Below are positions 51,984 through 61,004 of a stretch of 64,000 nt of DNA, one piece after another. Numbering within the stretch: position 1 is the stretch's first letter; each line of letters opens with the position of its first letter. The position numbers were made by a program, and so were the translations under genes. This DNA is from Asticcacaulis sp. AC460 (lineage in GTDB: Bacteria; Pseudomonadota; Alphaproteobacteria; Caulobacterales; Caulobacteraceae), in the NCBI RefSeq assembly GCF_000495795.1, contig NZ_AWGD01000010.1, positions 62,001 to 126,000 of the forward strand. The letters are read 5' to 3'. The notes beneath the pieces are model-generated. The model searched no databases, was not told the DNA's origin, and saw nothing but the letters and a program-made list of their open reading frames with translations.

Positions 51984-52153
51984 CTCCTCTCCACGAAGTG
52001 GGGAGTGGGACCGCGAAGCGGTAGAGGGGTATCTTTGCTGTCGGCACGGCTGGCTTATTCAGATCCCGGATGGTTCTGAACCCCAGCGGCGGCTGGGCCT
52101 TCCCATACCCCTCCACCGCTTCGCGGTCCCCCTCCCCATTGCATGGAGAGGAG
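51984..52153. repeat. Inverted pair of CCTCCCC-type repeats (family 1, copy 3)
   Basis: The arm 51984-52032 is nearly the reverse complement of 52105-52153 (CTCCTCTCCA and TGGAGAGGAG at the ends; CCGCTTCGCGGTCCC inside). About 70 bases of unrelated sequence lie between. It fills the 336-base gap before the ribokinase, which otherwise holds only an 8-bp inverted repeat AGCCTTTT/AAAAGGCT (51895-51936). Confidence 0.8.
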
Positions 52154-52216
52154 GGAGCTTGAACATGTCTGATGCGATAGCCTTGTTGGCAAAGCGCACG
52201 GGTCGGAGGTCAGGTC

Positions 52217-53131
52217 ATGTCTATCGTCGTTGCCGGCAGTATCAATGTCGATGTTTTTCTCGACGTCACAGCCCTGCCCAGGCCTAACGAGACCATCATC
52301 GGCAAGGCCATGCGCCAGGCCATCGGCGGCAAGGGGCTGAACCAGGCCGTCGCCTGCGCCAAGCTCGGTGTCACGACCCACATGGTCGCGGCTGTCGGTG
52401 ACGACGCCCTGGCGCCCCAGGCGACCGGCTTTCTCACGGCCAACGGCGTCCTGACCGATCATGTCAAAGCCCTGCCCGGTGCGACAACGGGCCTTGCCAA
52501 TATCCTGGTCGCCGAAGACGGCCAGAACATGATCGTCGTCACCCCCGGCGCCAACGGCCTGTTGTCGCCCGCCGATATCGATGCTGCGGAAAGCGTTATT
52601 GCCGCTGCGAAAGCCCTGATCGTCCAACTCGAAGTCCCGATCCCGACCGTTCGTCATGCCCTAGAACGCGCCCGCGCCCACGGCGTATTGACCGTGCTCA
52701 ATCCGGCGCCAGTCGATCCGGCAGCTCTGGACCTGATGCCCCTGGCCGACCTGGTCACGCCCAACGAAACCGAACTGATGAAGCTGACCGGCATACCCGA
52801 CCTGTCCGAGGCCTCACTTATCACCGGCCTTAAGGCCCTGGTCGCCGCCGGAGCGAAACAGGCCCTGGTGACGCTCGGCTCCGAAGGCTGCGCCGCCCTG
52901 ATCGACGGCGCCCTGGTCCGGCTGCCCGCCTATAGGGTCAAGGCCGTGGATGCCACCGGCGCCGGCGACATCTTCAACGGCGCGCTGGTGACACGCCTAG
53001 TCAAAGGCGACAATCTGGTCAACGCCATGCGCTATGCCTCCGCCGCGTCGGCGCTTTCGGTGACCGTGAAGTCAGCCAATACCTGCCCGACGCCGGATCA
53101 AGTCACTCAACTGATGGCGCAACAGCCATAA
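52217..53131 (+). CDS. rbsK: Ribokinase (PfkB family)
   Basis: 304 residues behind GGAGGTCAGGTC. SIVVAGSINVDVFLDVTALP at the N-terminus, the GGKGLNQAVACAKLG ribokinase signature, and the C-terminal PfkB motif DATGAGDIFNGAL with catalytic Asp near residue 251. It phosphorylates ribose to ribose 5-phosphate. The neighbouring nucleoside hydrolase would supply the ribose, an inference from context, since the two genes are on opposite strands. Confidence 0.91.
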   Translation: MSIVVAGSINVDVFLDVTALPRPNETIIGKAMRQAIGGKGLNQAVACAKLGVTTHMVAAVGDDALAPQATGFLTANGVLTDHVKALPGATTGLANILVAEDGQNMIVVTPGANGLLSPADIDAAESVIAAAKALIVQLEVPIPTVRHALERARAHGVLTVLNPAPVDPAALDLMPLADLVTPNETELMKLTGIPDLSEASLITGLKALVAAGAKQALVTLGSEGCAALIDGALVRLPAYRVKAVDATGAGDIFNGALVTRLVKGDNLVNAMRYASAASALSVTVKSANTCPTPDQVTQLMAQQP

Positions 53132-53228
53132 ATTGCTATTTCAAACATACTAAATCTTGTGTTCCGGGTCCGATTTAGGCAGATTAGGCCCCGGATAACA
53201 TTGACTCGTACAGTGACGGCGGACTGGC

Positions 53229-53915
53229 ATGCGGTATGACGGCGAACATAAGGAGCGGACGCGGCTTAGGCTGCTGACCGAAGCCGCCATCATGCTGCGC
53301 GAAGACGGCCCCAGTGGCCTCAGCGTCGTGACCCTGATGAAGCGTCAGGGCCTGACCCACGGCGGCTTCTACGCCCACTTCAAGTCCAAGGACGACCTGA
53401 TCGCCCACGCGCTCGACACCATGTTCGAGCGCACCTGCGAGCGTTACCTGACCAAGACGCGCGGCCTTGTGCCGGCGGCGGCCCTGTCCAACTACATTGC
53501 CTATTACCTGTCGCCGGCCCATATCAACAAGCCGGGCCAGGGCTGTCCCATTCCGGCGGTCGCCGGTGATGTCGCCCGCCTTGGAACCCAGGCGCGCAAG
53601 CGTTTTGAAGCCGGCATGGTCAAGCTGCAGCGCCTGGTCGCGCTCGAATTCGAAGGCCTGGACCGCAGCCAGGAAGACGCCCTCACCGAAGCTCTGGCCC
53701 TGCTGTCAGAGCTGTCGGGCGCGGTCATCATGGCGCGCGCCGTCAAGTCGCCGGCCATGGTGCGCCAGGTTGGCCTGGCCGCCCATACCGCCATCGCCAC
53801 CCGCCTGGGCTTGCCCCTGCCGGTGGCCGATGCCGCCGACGACGCTGAGGAGCCGTCCCGCCCGTCGCACCGTCCGCACCTGTCCGACGAAGACGCCGCG
53901 CCCGCGGAGATGTGA
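53229..53915 (+). CDS. TetR-family transcriptional regulator
   Basis: 228 residues. HTH: TRLRLLTEAAIMLREDGPSG and VVTLMKRQGLTHGGFYAHFK, then KDDLIAHALD. The C-terminal domain contains GQGCPIPAVAGDVARLG, seen in TetR proteins of the TetR_C_9/LfrR-like type with a conserved Cys. The last 30 residues are a low-complexity acidic/Pro tail. The target and ligand are unknown; it is followed by an unrelated LacI gene. Confidence 0.87.
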   Translation: MRYDGEHKERTRLRLLTEAAIMLREDGPSGLSVVTLMKRQGLTHGGFYAHFKSKDDLIAHALDTMFERTCERYLTKTRGLVPAAALSNYIAYYLSPAHINKPGQGCPIPAVAGDVARLGTQARKRFEAGMVKLQRLVALEFEGLDRSQEDALTEALALLSELSGAVIMARAVKSPAMVRQVGLAAHTAIATRLGLPLPVADAADDAEEPSRPSHRPHLSDEDAAPAEM

Positions 53916-53999
53916 CTTTACGGATTCCCGAAGCGGAGTTAGCTTCAGGGCATCATATAAAGACGGGTCAACCGTCAATCCCTACGGGAGGGAAAAGAC

Positions 54000-55049
54000 G
54001 TGAAGCAGCAACGGCCGACATCGCTCGATATCGCCGCCCTGGCCGGCGTGTCGCAAACCACGGTTTCGCGCGCCCTGGCGCAATCGCCCTTGGTCAGCGA
54101 GGACGCCAAACGGCGCGTGCTCGAAGCCGCCAAGGCGCTGCGCTACAAGGTCGACGTCAACGCCCGAAAGTTGCGCTCCAAAAAGATCCATACCCTGGCG
54201 GTGCTGATCTCCGAAGACCTGGACAATTCCGAAAATCCGATCAATCCGTTTTTCCTGCCACTGATCGGTTCGATCCTGAAATATGCCGGTCAGCAGGGCT
54301 ACGACGTGCTGATCTCGCTGCAGCAGAAGAGCGACGAATGGGGCACGGACTACGGTTTTTCGCGCCGTGCCGACGGCATCATCTTCCTCGGTTGCAAGGA
54401 TTTCCAGGTCTATACCCATCTGTTCGAATACCTGAACGAGGTCGGCGATCCGTGGGTGGTGTGGGGCGTCAACCGGCTGGACTGCGCCCGCCTGGTCATC
54501 GGCAGCGATAACGAGGCCGGCGGTTATTTGGCCACCCGCCACCTGTTGGACCTGGGCCGACGCCGTATCGCCTTCATTGGCAAGTACCAGGCCGAGCATC
54601 CCGAATTCCGCGACCGCTACCGCGGCTATTGCCGCGCCCTGACCGAGGCCGGTATCGCGGTCGATGACGCCCTGCGGGTCGATGCCTTCCTGGCGCGCGA
54701 GGAAGGCGTGGCCGGGGTCGACCGCCTGCTCGACAATAACATCCCGTTCGACGCCGTCTTCTGCGCCACCGACCTGCTGGCCATGGGCGCCATGCAGGAA
54801 CTGCACAAGCGCGGCCTGCATGTGCCTAACGACGTCTCGGTGGTCGGTTTCGACGACCTGTGGGTTTGTTCGTCCCTGTCGCCGGCCTTGACCACCATCC
54901 GCCAGGACACCGAAGCCGCCGCCCGCGCCCTTATTGACGGCCTAAGCTCGCTGATCGAGGACGAACCGGTGGTCGATACCCAGATGGCGCCGAAACTGGT
55001 CATCCGCGAATCCTGCGGCGGCTTGCCGAACCTGATGGCGGCGCAATAG
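54000..55049 (+). CDS. LacI-family regulator, probably of the GH97 gene
   Basis: 349 residues starting at GTG 54000 behind GGGAGGG. HTH: SLDIAALAGVSQTTVSRAL, with the hinge KVDVNARKLRSKKIHTLAVL. Its effector domain ends in VSVVGFDDLWVCSSLSPALTTI. A LacI-type half-palindrome TGTAATCGTTTACGA (55066-55080) lies just downstream, before the GH97 alpha-glucosidase gene, which is thus its likely target. The inducer is probably a maltose-type sugar. Confidence 0.9.
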   Translation: MKQQRPTSLDIAALAGVSQTTVSRALAQSPLVSEDAKRRVLEAAKALRYKVDVNARKLRSKKIHTLAVLISEDLDNSENPINPFFLPLIGSILKYAGQQGYDVLISLQQKSDEWGTDYGFSRRADGIIFLGCKDFQVYTHLFEYLNEVGDPWVVWGVNRLDCARLVIGSDNEAGGYLATRHLLDLGRRRIAFIGKYQAEHPEFRDRYRGYCRALTEAGIAVDDALRVDAFLAREEGVAGVDRLLDNNIPFDAVFCATDLLAMGAMQELHKRGLHVPNDVSVVGFDDLWVCSSLSPALTTIRQDTEAAARALIDGLSSLIEDEPVVDTQMAPKLVIRESCGGLPNLMAAQ

Positions 55050-55065
55050 ATCTTGTCTGACTAAT

Positions 55066-55080
55066 TGTAATCGTTTACGA
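55066..55080. promoter_or_regulatory. LacI-type operator TGTAATCGTTTACGA before GH97
   Basis: Same TGTAA-N-CG-N-TTAC layout as the sites at 36067 and 41706. It lies 202 bases before the GH97 start and 17 bases after the LacI stop. A GCCTTG/CAAGGC hairpin (55137-55153) lies in the same gap but lacks a T-run. Confidence 0.6.
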
Positions 55081-55281
55081 AACGAGGCTGCGAAAGCGGT
55101 TATATCGCCGTTATATGATGCCGCCTCTCGCGCCGTGCCTTGCCTTACAAGGCTTTGCGCAGGCATTGAATACGTATGCAGTCGATTTTAGGGGCTTTTT
55201 TGCACACGCCCCATGCCTTAGGGTAACCCCATTAAAAAGAAAGAGCGGGCGAACGGCCCGGCTTCGGGAGCAGGAATAAAC

Positions 55282-57402
55282 ATGAAATCCTCCAGACTGG
55301 CTGTGTCTCTGCTGACCTCCACCCTGCTGGCCGCGGGTGCGCTAGCAGGCGTGGCCGCGCCGGCTTTTGCCGCCGATACCGACGTCACCCAGCGGCCTCC
55401 GGTCGCCAGCACCATTGCCACCGTGTCTTCGCCCAGCGGCGTGCTTACGGTCGATGTCGCGCTCGACGTCAATGGCAGCCTGGCCTATTCGGTCAAGCAT
55501 ATGGGCAAGGAGGTCATCTCGCCGTCGCGCCTGGGCCTGGTCCTGTCCAATGCCCCCAAGCTTGACCGCAATTTCAGCCTGGTCGAGGCGAAAACCTCTT
55601 CGCACGACGAAACCTGGGAGCAGCCCTGGGGCGAATGGCGCTTTATCCGCGACAACCACAATGAGCTGCGCGTCACCGTCGCCCAAAAGGGCTATATGAA
55701 GGAAGGCCGTCAGCTGACGGTCGTCTTCCGTGTGTTCGACGACGGCATCGGCTTCCGCTACGAATTCCCCGACCAGCCGCAACTGAAGCACCTGTCGATC
55801 GTCGATGAACTGTCGGAATTTGCCGTGGTCGACAATTCGACGGCCTGGTGGAATGCCGCAGGCGAATGGAACCGCGAGGAATATCCGGTCGACAAGACCC
55901 CGTTGAAGGAGGTCAGCCTGGCCCAGACGCCACTGACGCTCAAGACCGATAACGGCCTGTACATGACCTTCCACGAAGCCGCCCTGGTCGACTATGCCGC
56001 CGTATGGCTGCGCCGGGTCAACGGCCAGCGCCTCAAGGTGCAACTGGCCCCGACGGGTGAGCCCGGCAAGAAATCGGTCGAGCGCGATGCGCCGTCCGCG
56101 ACACCGTGGCGGACCGTGCTGATCGCCGACTCGGCGCCCGGCCTCTACATGTCGCATGTCATGCTGAACCTGAACGAGCCCAACAAACTGGGCGACGTGT
56201 CGTGGGTCCAGCCGTACAAATATGTCGGCATCTGGTGGGACATGCACCTGGGCACCCGCACCTGGGAAGCCGGGCCCAAGCATGGCGCCACAACCGAATA
56301 CACCAAGAAATATATGGATTTCGCCGCCAAGAACGGCTTCCGCGGCGTGCTGGTCGAAGGCTGGAACAAGGGCTGGGAAGACTGGTTCGCCACCGGCCAC
56401 CTGTTCAAGTTCGATGAGCCCTATCCCGATTTCGATATCGCCGAACTGTCAGCCTATGGCCTGAAGAAGGGCGTGCACCTGATCGGTCACCATGAGACCG
56501 GCGGTAATATCGCCAATTACGAGCCGCAGATGAACGCTGGCTATGCCTTCTATCAGAAATACGCTGTCGACTCGATCAAGACCGGCTATGTCGCCGATGC
56601 CGGCGGTGCCCAGGCCATGGGCCCTGACGGCATCTACTTTACCTGGAACGACAGCCAGGACATGGTCCGCCACTACCAGAAGGTCGTGACCGAGGCCGCC
56701 AAGTACAAGATCGCCATCGACACCCACGAACCGATCAAGGACACCGGCCTGCGCCGCACCTATCCCAACTGGGTGTCGCGCGAAGGCCAGCGTGGCATGG
56801 AATATAACGCCTGGGGTGCGCCGCCCAACGCGCCGGAACACGATCCGGAACTGGTCTTCACCCGCATGCTGGCCGGTCCCATGGACTATACGCCGGGTGT
56901 GCTGAGCCTGCAGGGCAACAACCAGCCGATCGCCTCGACCCAGGCGCGGCAACTGGCGCTCTATGTGGTGATCTATTCGCCGATCCAGATGGCAGCCGAC
57001 CTGATCGAGAACTACGACAAGTATCCCGGTCCGTTCCAATTCATCAAGGACGTGGCGGTCGACTGGTCCGACACGCGCGTGCTGAACGGTGAGCCGGGCG
57101 ACTTCGCCACCATCGCCCGCAAGGACCGCAATTCCGAGACCTGGTTCCTCGGCGCCGTGACCGATGAGAACGGCCGCACCTTCGATGTGCCGCTGAGCTT
57201 CCTGGACGCCGGCCGCACCTATACGGCGGAAATCTACCGCGACGGGCCGAACGCCGACATGACCGGCGACGCTCGTTTCGACATTGTCATCGAAAAGAAG
57301 ACGGTGACGGCGGGTGATGTCCTGCCGGCGCGCCTGGCGCCCGGCGGCGGTTTGGCCGTGCGCTTCGTGCCGCAAGGTGCCGCTCCGAAAAAGCGTAAAT
57401 AG
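55282..57402 (+). CDS. Glycoside hydrolase family 97, alpha-glucosidase (SusB-like)
   Basis: 706 residues with a signal peptide (AGVAAPAFAADT). N-terminal beta-sandwich, catalytic barrel and C-terminal domain are in the GH97 order. Diagnostic segments are QPWGEWRFIRDNHNEL, VGIWWDMHLGTRTWE, DSIKTGYVADAG, IAIDTHEPIKDTGLRRTYPN and SREGQRGMEYNAWG. The KTGYV and HEP forms fit the inverting (SusB-type) branch rather than the retaining galactosidases. It should release glucose from alpha-glucans in the periplasm. Confidence 0.92.
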   Translation: MKSSRLAVSLLTSTLLAAGALAGVAAPAFAADTDVTQRPPVASTIATVSSPSGVLTVDVALDVNGSLAYSVKHMGKEVISPSRLGLVLSNAPKLDRNFSLVEAKTSSHDETWEQPWGEWRFIRDNHNELRVTVAQKGYMKEGRQLTVVFRVFDDGIGFRYEFPDQPQLKHLSIVDELSEFAVVDNSTAWWNAAGEWNREEYPVDKTPLKEVSLAQTPLTLKTDNGLYMTFHEAALVDYAAVWLRRVNGQRLKVQLAPTGEPGKKSVERDAPSATPWRTVLIADSAPGLYMSHVMLNLNEPNKLGDVSWVQPYKYVGIWWDMHLGTRTWEAGPKHGATTEYTKKYMDFAAKNGFRGVLVEGWNKGWEDWFATGHLFKFDEPYPDFDIAELSAYGLKKGVHLIGHHETGGNIANYEPQMNAGYAFYQKYAVDSIKTGYVADAGGAQAMGPDGIYFTWNDSQDMVRHYQKVVTEAAKYKIAIDTHEPIKDTGLRRTYPNWVSREGQRGMEYNAWGAPPNAPEHDPELVFTRMLAGPMDYTPGVLSLQGNNQPIASTQARQLALYVVIYSPIQMAADLIENYDKYPGPFQFIKDVAVDWSDTRVLNGEPGDFATIARKDRNSETWFLGAVTDENGRTFDVPLSFLDAGRTYTAEIYRDGPNADMTGDARFDIVIEKKTVTAGDVLPARLAPGGGLAVRFVPQGAAPKKRK

Positions 57403-57409
57403 CCTTATT

Positions 57410-57433
57410 CCAAGGCGCCACGTTGCGCCTTGG
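57410..57433 (+). terminator. Hairpin after GH97
   Basis: CCAAGGCGC-CACGTT-GCGCCTTGG, nine perfect pairs, eight bases after the stop. There is no T-run, so it may protect the mRNA end rather than stop transcription. Confidence 0.5.
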
Positions 57434-57518
57434 CAAGGGCGACTGCCCGCCGCGCACAGTTGCGCGAGCCATGCGGCGCTTGAGCTAAAAAATGCCCTCC
57501 CCCCGAGCCAACCTGGAC

Positions 57519-57552
57519 CGGATGCCGTCTTCGTACGGCATCCGCTTTTTTT
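57519..57552 (+). terminator. Rho-independent terminator downstream of GH97
   Basis: CGGATGCCGT-CTTCGT-ACGGCATCCG (ten perfect pairs) followed by CTTTTTTT. This is a strong classical terminator between GH97 and the glycosyltransferase. Confidence 0.93.
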
Positions 57553-57628
57553 GCGTTCGCCGCCGCTTGCTCAGCCTGACGGCGCGGCCTAGACAGGGTT
57601 ACCGCAAAAACGATAACCGGAAGCGCGC

Positions 57629-58837
57629 ATGAAAGCCCTGTTCGTCCACCGCAATATGCCGGGCCAGTTCAAGCACATCGCCCGCTATCTGGCCGAACGC
57701 GGCCATCAGGTGGCCTTCATTACCCGGCGCGACGACCGCGAACTGAAGGGGGTGGTGCGGCTGACCTACCCCGCGCCGCGCGAAGTCAAAAAGGACACCC
57801 ATCCCTATCTGCGCAGCGTCGAGGACGCCGTTTTGCACGGCCAGGCGGTGGTGCGGGTGTGTCAGCAATTGGAATCCAAGGGCTTCATCCCGGACCTGAT
57901 GGTCGGCCACCCCGGCTGGGGCGAGACCCTGTTCCTGAAGGACATCTTTCCGAAGTCGCCGCTGATCTCCTACAGCGAATATTTCTTCGAGCCCGACGGG
58001 CCGATGACCAGCTTCGATCCGGAAAAGCCCCAGACCCTTAACGGCGCCTGTCATCTGCGGGTATCGAACTCACACCTGCATATCGCCCATTCGATCGCCG
58101 ACCTCGGCTGGAGCGCGACGGAGTGGCAGAGGTCGACCTATCCCGACTGGGCGAAGAAGAATATCCGCGCGGTGTTCGACGGCATCGACGTCGAGCACGT
58201 CAAGCGCAACCCCGATGCCAGCTTCACCCTGGACGACGGCCGTGTCCTGACCAAGGACGACGAGGTCATCACCTATGTGGCGCGTAACCTCGAGCCGGTG
58301 CGCGGGTTCCCGACCTTCATGCGCGCCCTGCCGGAGATCCTGAAAGGCCGGCCGAACGCGACGGTTCTGGTCATGGGCGGCGACGAGGTTTCGTACGGCG
58401 TCGGGGGTTCCAAGACCAAATGGCGCGAGAAGATGCTGGAGGAGATCGAACTGCCGGAAGGCCGGGTGCATTTCCTGGGGCAACGGACCTATGGCGAATA
58501 CCTGTCGGTCTTAAGCATCTCGTCACTGCACCTGTACCTGACCTATCCGTTCGTGCTGTCGTGGTCGCTGATGGAAGCCCTGTCGATGGGCTGTTTCATC
58601 GTGGCGTCAAACACCACGCCGGTGCTGGAGGTGATGAAGCACGGTGAGAACGGGCTGTTCACCGACTTCTTCGACCCGGCCAAGGTGGCGGACGATGTCC
58701 TGGCGGCGATGGAATATCCGGAAAAGCAGCGCCTGCGCGACAATGCCCGGGCGACGATCGTCGACAACTACAACCTGCCGCTCTGCCTGGAGAAGCAACT
58801 CGACCTGTTCCGCGAGGCGACCGGCAAGGCTTGGTGA
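57629..58837 (+). CDS. Glycosyltransferase family 4
   Basis: 402 residues with a GT-B fold. The N-terminal half begins MKALFVHRNMPGQFKHIARY and holds PDLMVGHPGWGETLFLKDIF. The C-terminal half has ITYVARNLEPVRGFPTFMRALP, VHFLGQRTYGEYLSVLSIS and the donor-sugar motif SMGCFIVASNTTPVLEVM with ENGLFTDFFD. It should use a nucleotide-sugar to build a polysaccharide or modify a surface glycan. No other polysaccharide genes adjoin it. The gene follows the GH97 terminator. Confidence 0.87.
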   Translation: MKALFVHRNMPGQFKHIARYLAERGHQVAFITRRDDRELKGVVRLTYPAPREVKKDTHPYLRSVEDAVLHGQAVVRVCQQLESKGFIPDLMVGHPGWGETLFLKDIFPKSPLISYSEYFFEPDGPMTSFDPEKPQTLNGACHLRVSNSHLHIAHSIADLGWSATEWQRSTYPDWAKKNIRAVFDGIDVEHVKRNPDASFTLDDGRVLTKDDEVITYVARNLEPVRGFPTFMRALPEILKGRPNATVLVMGGDEVSYGVGGSKTKWREKMLEEIELPEGRVHFLGQRTYGEYLSVLSISSLHLYLTYPFVLSWSLMEALSMGCFIVASNTTPVLEVMKHGENGLFTDFFDPAKVADDVLAAMEYPEKQRLRDNARATIVDNYNLPLCLEKQLDLFREATGKAW

Positions 58838-58853
58838 GGCCGGTAGAAGCCAT

Positions 58854-59951
58854 TCATAACATCAGGCTCAACTGCCCGACATCCTCAGGCTCGGCCTCTT
58901 CGTCTTCGCTGAGTGACGACAGGCTGATGCCCAAAAGCCGGATATTTTTCGCTACCGGAAACACCCCTTCCAGCAGGTCGCGGCTGATACGGGTCATGGC
59001 GTCCCTGTCGGCCACCGCCGCCGCGAAGGTCTTCGACCGGGTAATCTGCGTGAAGTCGCTGTACTTGACCTTCAAGGTCACCGTCCGCCCCTTGATGCTG
59101 TTGCGTTCGATATGGCGCCACACCTTGTCCAGGATCGGCAGCAATTGCTCCCACGCGCCCTCCAAAGTCGACACATCCTCGAAGAAAGTGTTCTCGCCAC
59201 CGACGGACTTGCGTTCGCGGTCCGGCTTGACCTGGCGGTGGCAGACGCCGCGCGAGACGTTGTAATAATAGCTTCCGGAAATGCCGAAATGCTTCTGCAG
59301 GAAGGCCAGGGATTGGTTGCGGATATCCATCCCGGTATAGAGCTTCAACCGGTTCATCTTCGATGCCGTCGCAGGCCCGACGCCGTAGAACTTCTTCACC
59401 GGCAGACTGGCGACGAAGTCCGGTCCCTGGGACGGCTTTATGACGAACATGCCATCGGGCTTGTTCTGGTCCGAAGCAATCTTGGCCAGGAACTTGTTGT
59501 ACGACACGCCCGCCGACGCCGTCAGTTGCGTCACCTCGTGGATACGCTGGCGGATTTCCTGGGCGATCTGGGTGGCCGAAGCGATGCCCTTCAGGTTCTC
59601 GGTGACGTCGAGATAGGCCTCGTCCAGCGAAAGGGGCTCGACCAGTGGCGTGTAGTCGAAGAAGATATCGCGGATCTGATGCGACACCTCGCGGTAAACT
59701 TCGAAGCGATGTTTGACGAAGATCAGGTCGGGACATTTGCGCTTGGCCGTCACCGACGGCATGGCCGAATGGACGCCGTATTTGCGCGCTTCATAGGACG
59801 CAGCCGCCACGACGCCGCGCAAACCGCCACCACCAACTGCCACCGGCTTGCCACGCAGTTCGGGGAAATCGCGCTGTTCGACCGACGCGAAAAAGGCATC
59901 CATATCGATATGGATGATCTTTCTCTGAGGCGGTGTGTCGGCGCTGTCCAT
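58854..59951 (-). CDS. dinB: DNA polymerase IV
   Basis: 365 residues. The Y-family catalytic residues are D16 and D18 in IHIDMDAFFASVE and D110-E111 in SLDEAYLDVT. The little-finger domain follows, and the C-terminus QLSLML is a beta-clamp-binding motif. It performs error-prone lesion bypass. A LexA-type box lies 39 bases upstream, so it should be SOS-induced. Nothing in the protein looks broken. Confidence 0.95.
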   Translation of the reverse strand: MDSADTPPQRKIIHIDMDAFFASVEQRDFPELRGKPVAVGGGGLRGVVAAASYEARKYGVHSAMPSVTAKRKCPDLIFVKHRFEVYREVSHQIRDIFFDYTPLVEPLSLDEAYLDVTENLKGIASATQIAQEIRQRIHEVTQLTASAGVSYNKFLAKIASDQNKPDGMFVIKPSQGPDFVASLPVKKFYGVGPATASKMNRLKLYTGMDIRNQSLAFLQKHFGISGSYYYNVSRGVCHRQVKPDRERKSVGGENTFFEDVSTLEGAWEQLLPILDKVWRHIERNSIKGRTVTLKVKYSDFTQITRSKTFAAAVADRDAMTRISRDLLEGVFPVAKNIRLLGISLSSLSEDEEAEPEDVGQLSLML

Positions 59952-59989
59952 ACTCTGACTCAGGCGGCTTGACTCTCAGTATATATTTG

Positions 59990-60004
59990 GAACATTAGGA
60001 GAAC
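59990..60004 (-). promoter_or_regulatory. LexA (SOS) box of dinB
   Basis: On the minus strand GTTC-TCCTAAT-GTTC, the GTTC-N7-GTTC consensus of alphaproteobacterial LexA, between the dinB start and the hairpin repeat. Confidence 0.85.
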
Positions 60005-60040
60005 AACTTATATTTTGACGCCACGGTATAGGGGCGGTAG

Positions 60041-60180
60041 AGCCTGTCTTGAAAATTCGTCAGGCTGAGCCGAAAAGGGTTGGTTTCGAGAACCGGAGCG
60101 GAGCGTACTTCAGTACGTGAGCACCGGAAGCGCAGAAAACAGCTCTTTGCAGGCCGGCCTGACGGATTTGCAAACAGGCT
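60041..60180. repeat. 140-bp hairpin repeat (family 2, copy B)
   Basis: Terminal arms AGCCTGT and ACAGGCT, continuing as TTCGTCAGGC near 60056 and GCCTGACGGAT near 60168. The core matches copy A at 50339-50476 in reverse orientation, including the GTACT-TC-AGTAC palindrome. It lies between the divergent dinB and DUF72 genes. Confidence 0.85.
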
Positions 60181-60209
60181 CGTAGGACAGGACGCGACAG
60201 GAGGACTCG

Positions 60210-61004
60210 ATGGCAGGACGTATCTATGTGGGGATCGGTGGCTGGACCTATGAGCCGTGGCGCGGGCCCTTCTATCCCGACGGCCTGTCGCAAAAGCGTG
60301 AGCTGGAATATGCCGCGTCGAAACTGACCTCGATCGAGGTCAACGGCACCTATTACGGTTCGCAAAAGCCGGAAACCTACCGTAAATGGCGCGAAGAAAC
60401 TCCGGACGATTTCCTCTTCACGCTCAAGGGGTCGCGCTTCTGCACCAACCGCAAGGATCTGAGCCAGTCGGCCGAGTCGGTCGACCGTTTCCTGAACAGC
60501 GGCATCAGTGAGCTGGCCCCCAAGCTCGGGCCGCTGAACTGGCAGTTCATGGCCACCAAGAAGTTCGATCCGGTCGATTTCGAGAACTTCCTCAAGCTGC
60601 TGCCGCCCGAGGTGGGTGGGGTGAAGCTGCGCCATGCCGTCGAGGTCCGCCATAACAGCTTCTGCTGCGCAGAATTCGTCGACCTGTGCCGGCGTTACGG
60701 AGTCGCCATCATCACCGGCGTCGACGACCCGGATTTTCCGGTCATCGCCGACCTGACCGCTGATTTCGCCTATGTCCGGCTGATGGGCACGCAGGAAAGC
60801 GAACCCCTGGGCTACGCCCCCCAGGCGCTGGACGAATGGGCCTATCGCGCCCGGACCCTGGCCGAAGGCCAGGTACCCAACGATCTGGCCACCTTCGGCG
60901 CGCCGAAGCCCGCCAAGGACCATGAGGTCTTCTTCTACGTCATCAGCGGCCACAAGGTCGTCAATCCGCAGACCGCCATGGCGCTGATCGAGAGGCTGGC
61001 ATGA
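60210..61004 (+). CDS. DUF72 (YecE-like) protein
   Basis: 264 residues behind CAGGAGG. VGIGGWTYEPWRGPFYPDGL at the N-terminus, TSIEVNGTYYGSQKPETYRKW and DDFLFTLKGSRFCTNRK define the DUF72 family, a TIM-barrel related to UV-endonuclease-like folds. The molecular function is not known. It overlaps the following oxidoreductase gene by ATGA, so the two are coupled. Confidence 0.92.
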   Translation: MAGRIYVGIGGWTYEPWRGPFYPDGLSQKRELEYAASKLTSIEVNGTYYGSQKPETYRKWREETPDDFLFTLKGSRFCTNRKDLSQSAESVDRFLNSGISELAPKLGPLNWQFMATKKFDPVDFENFLKLLPPEVGGVKLRHAVEVRHNSFCCAEFVDLCRRYGVAIITGVDDPDFPVIADLTADFAYVRLMGTQESEPLGYAPQALDEWAYRARTLAEGQVPNDLATFGAPKPAKDHEVFFYVISGHKVVNPQTAMALIERLA

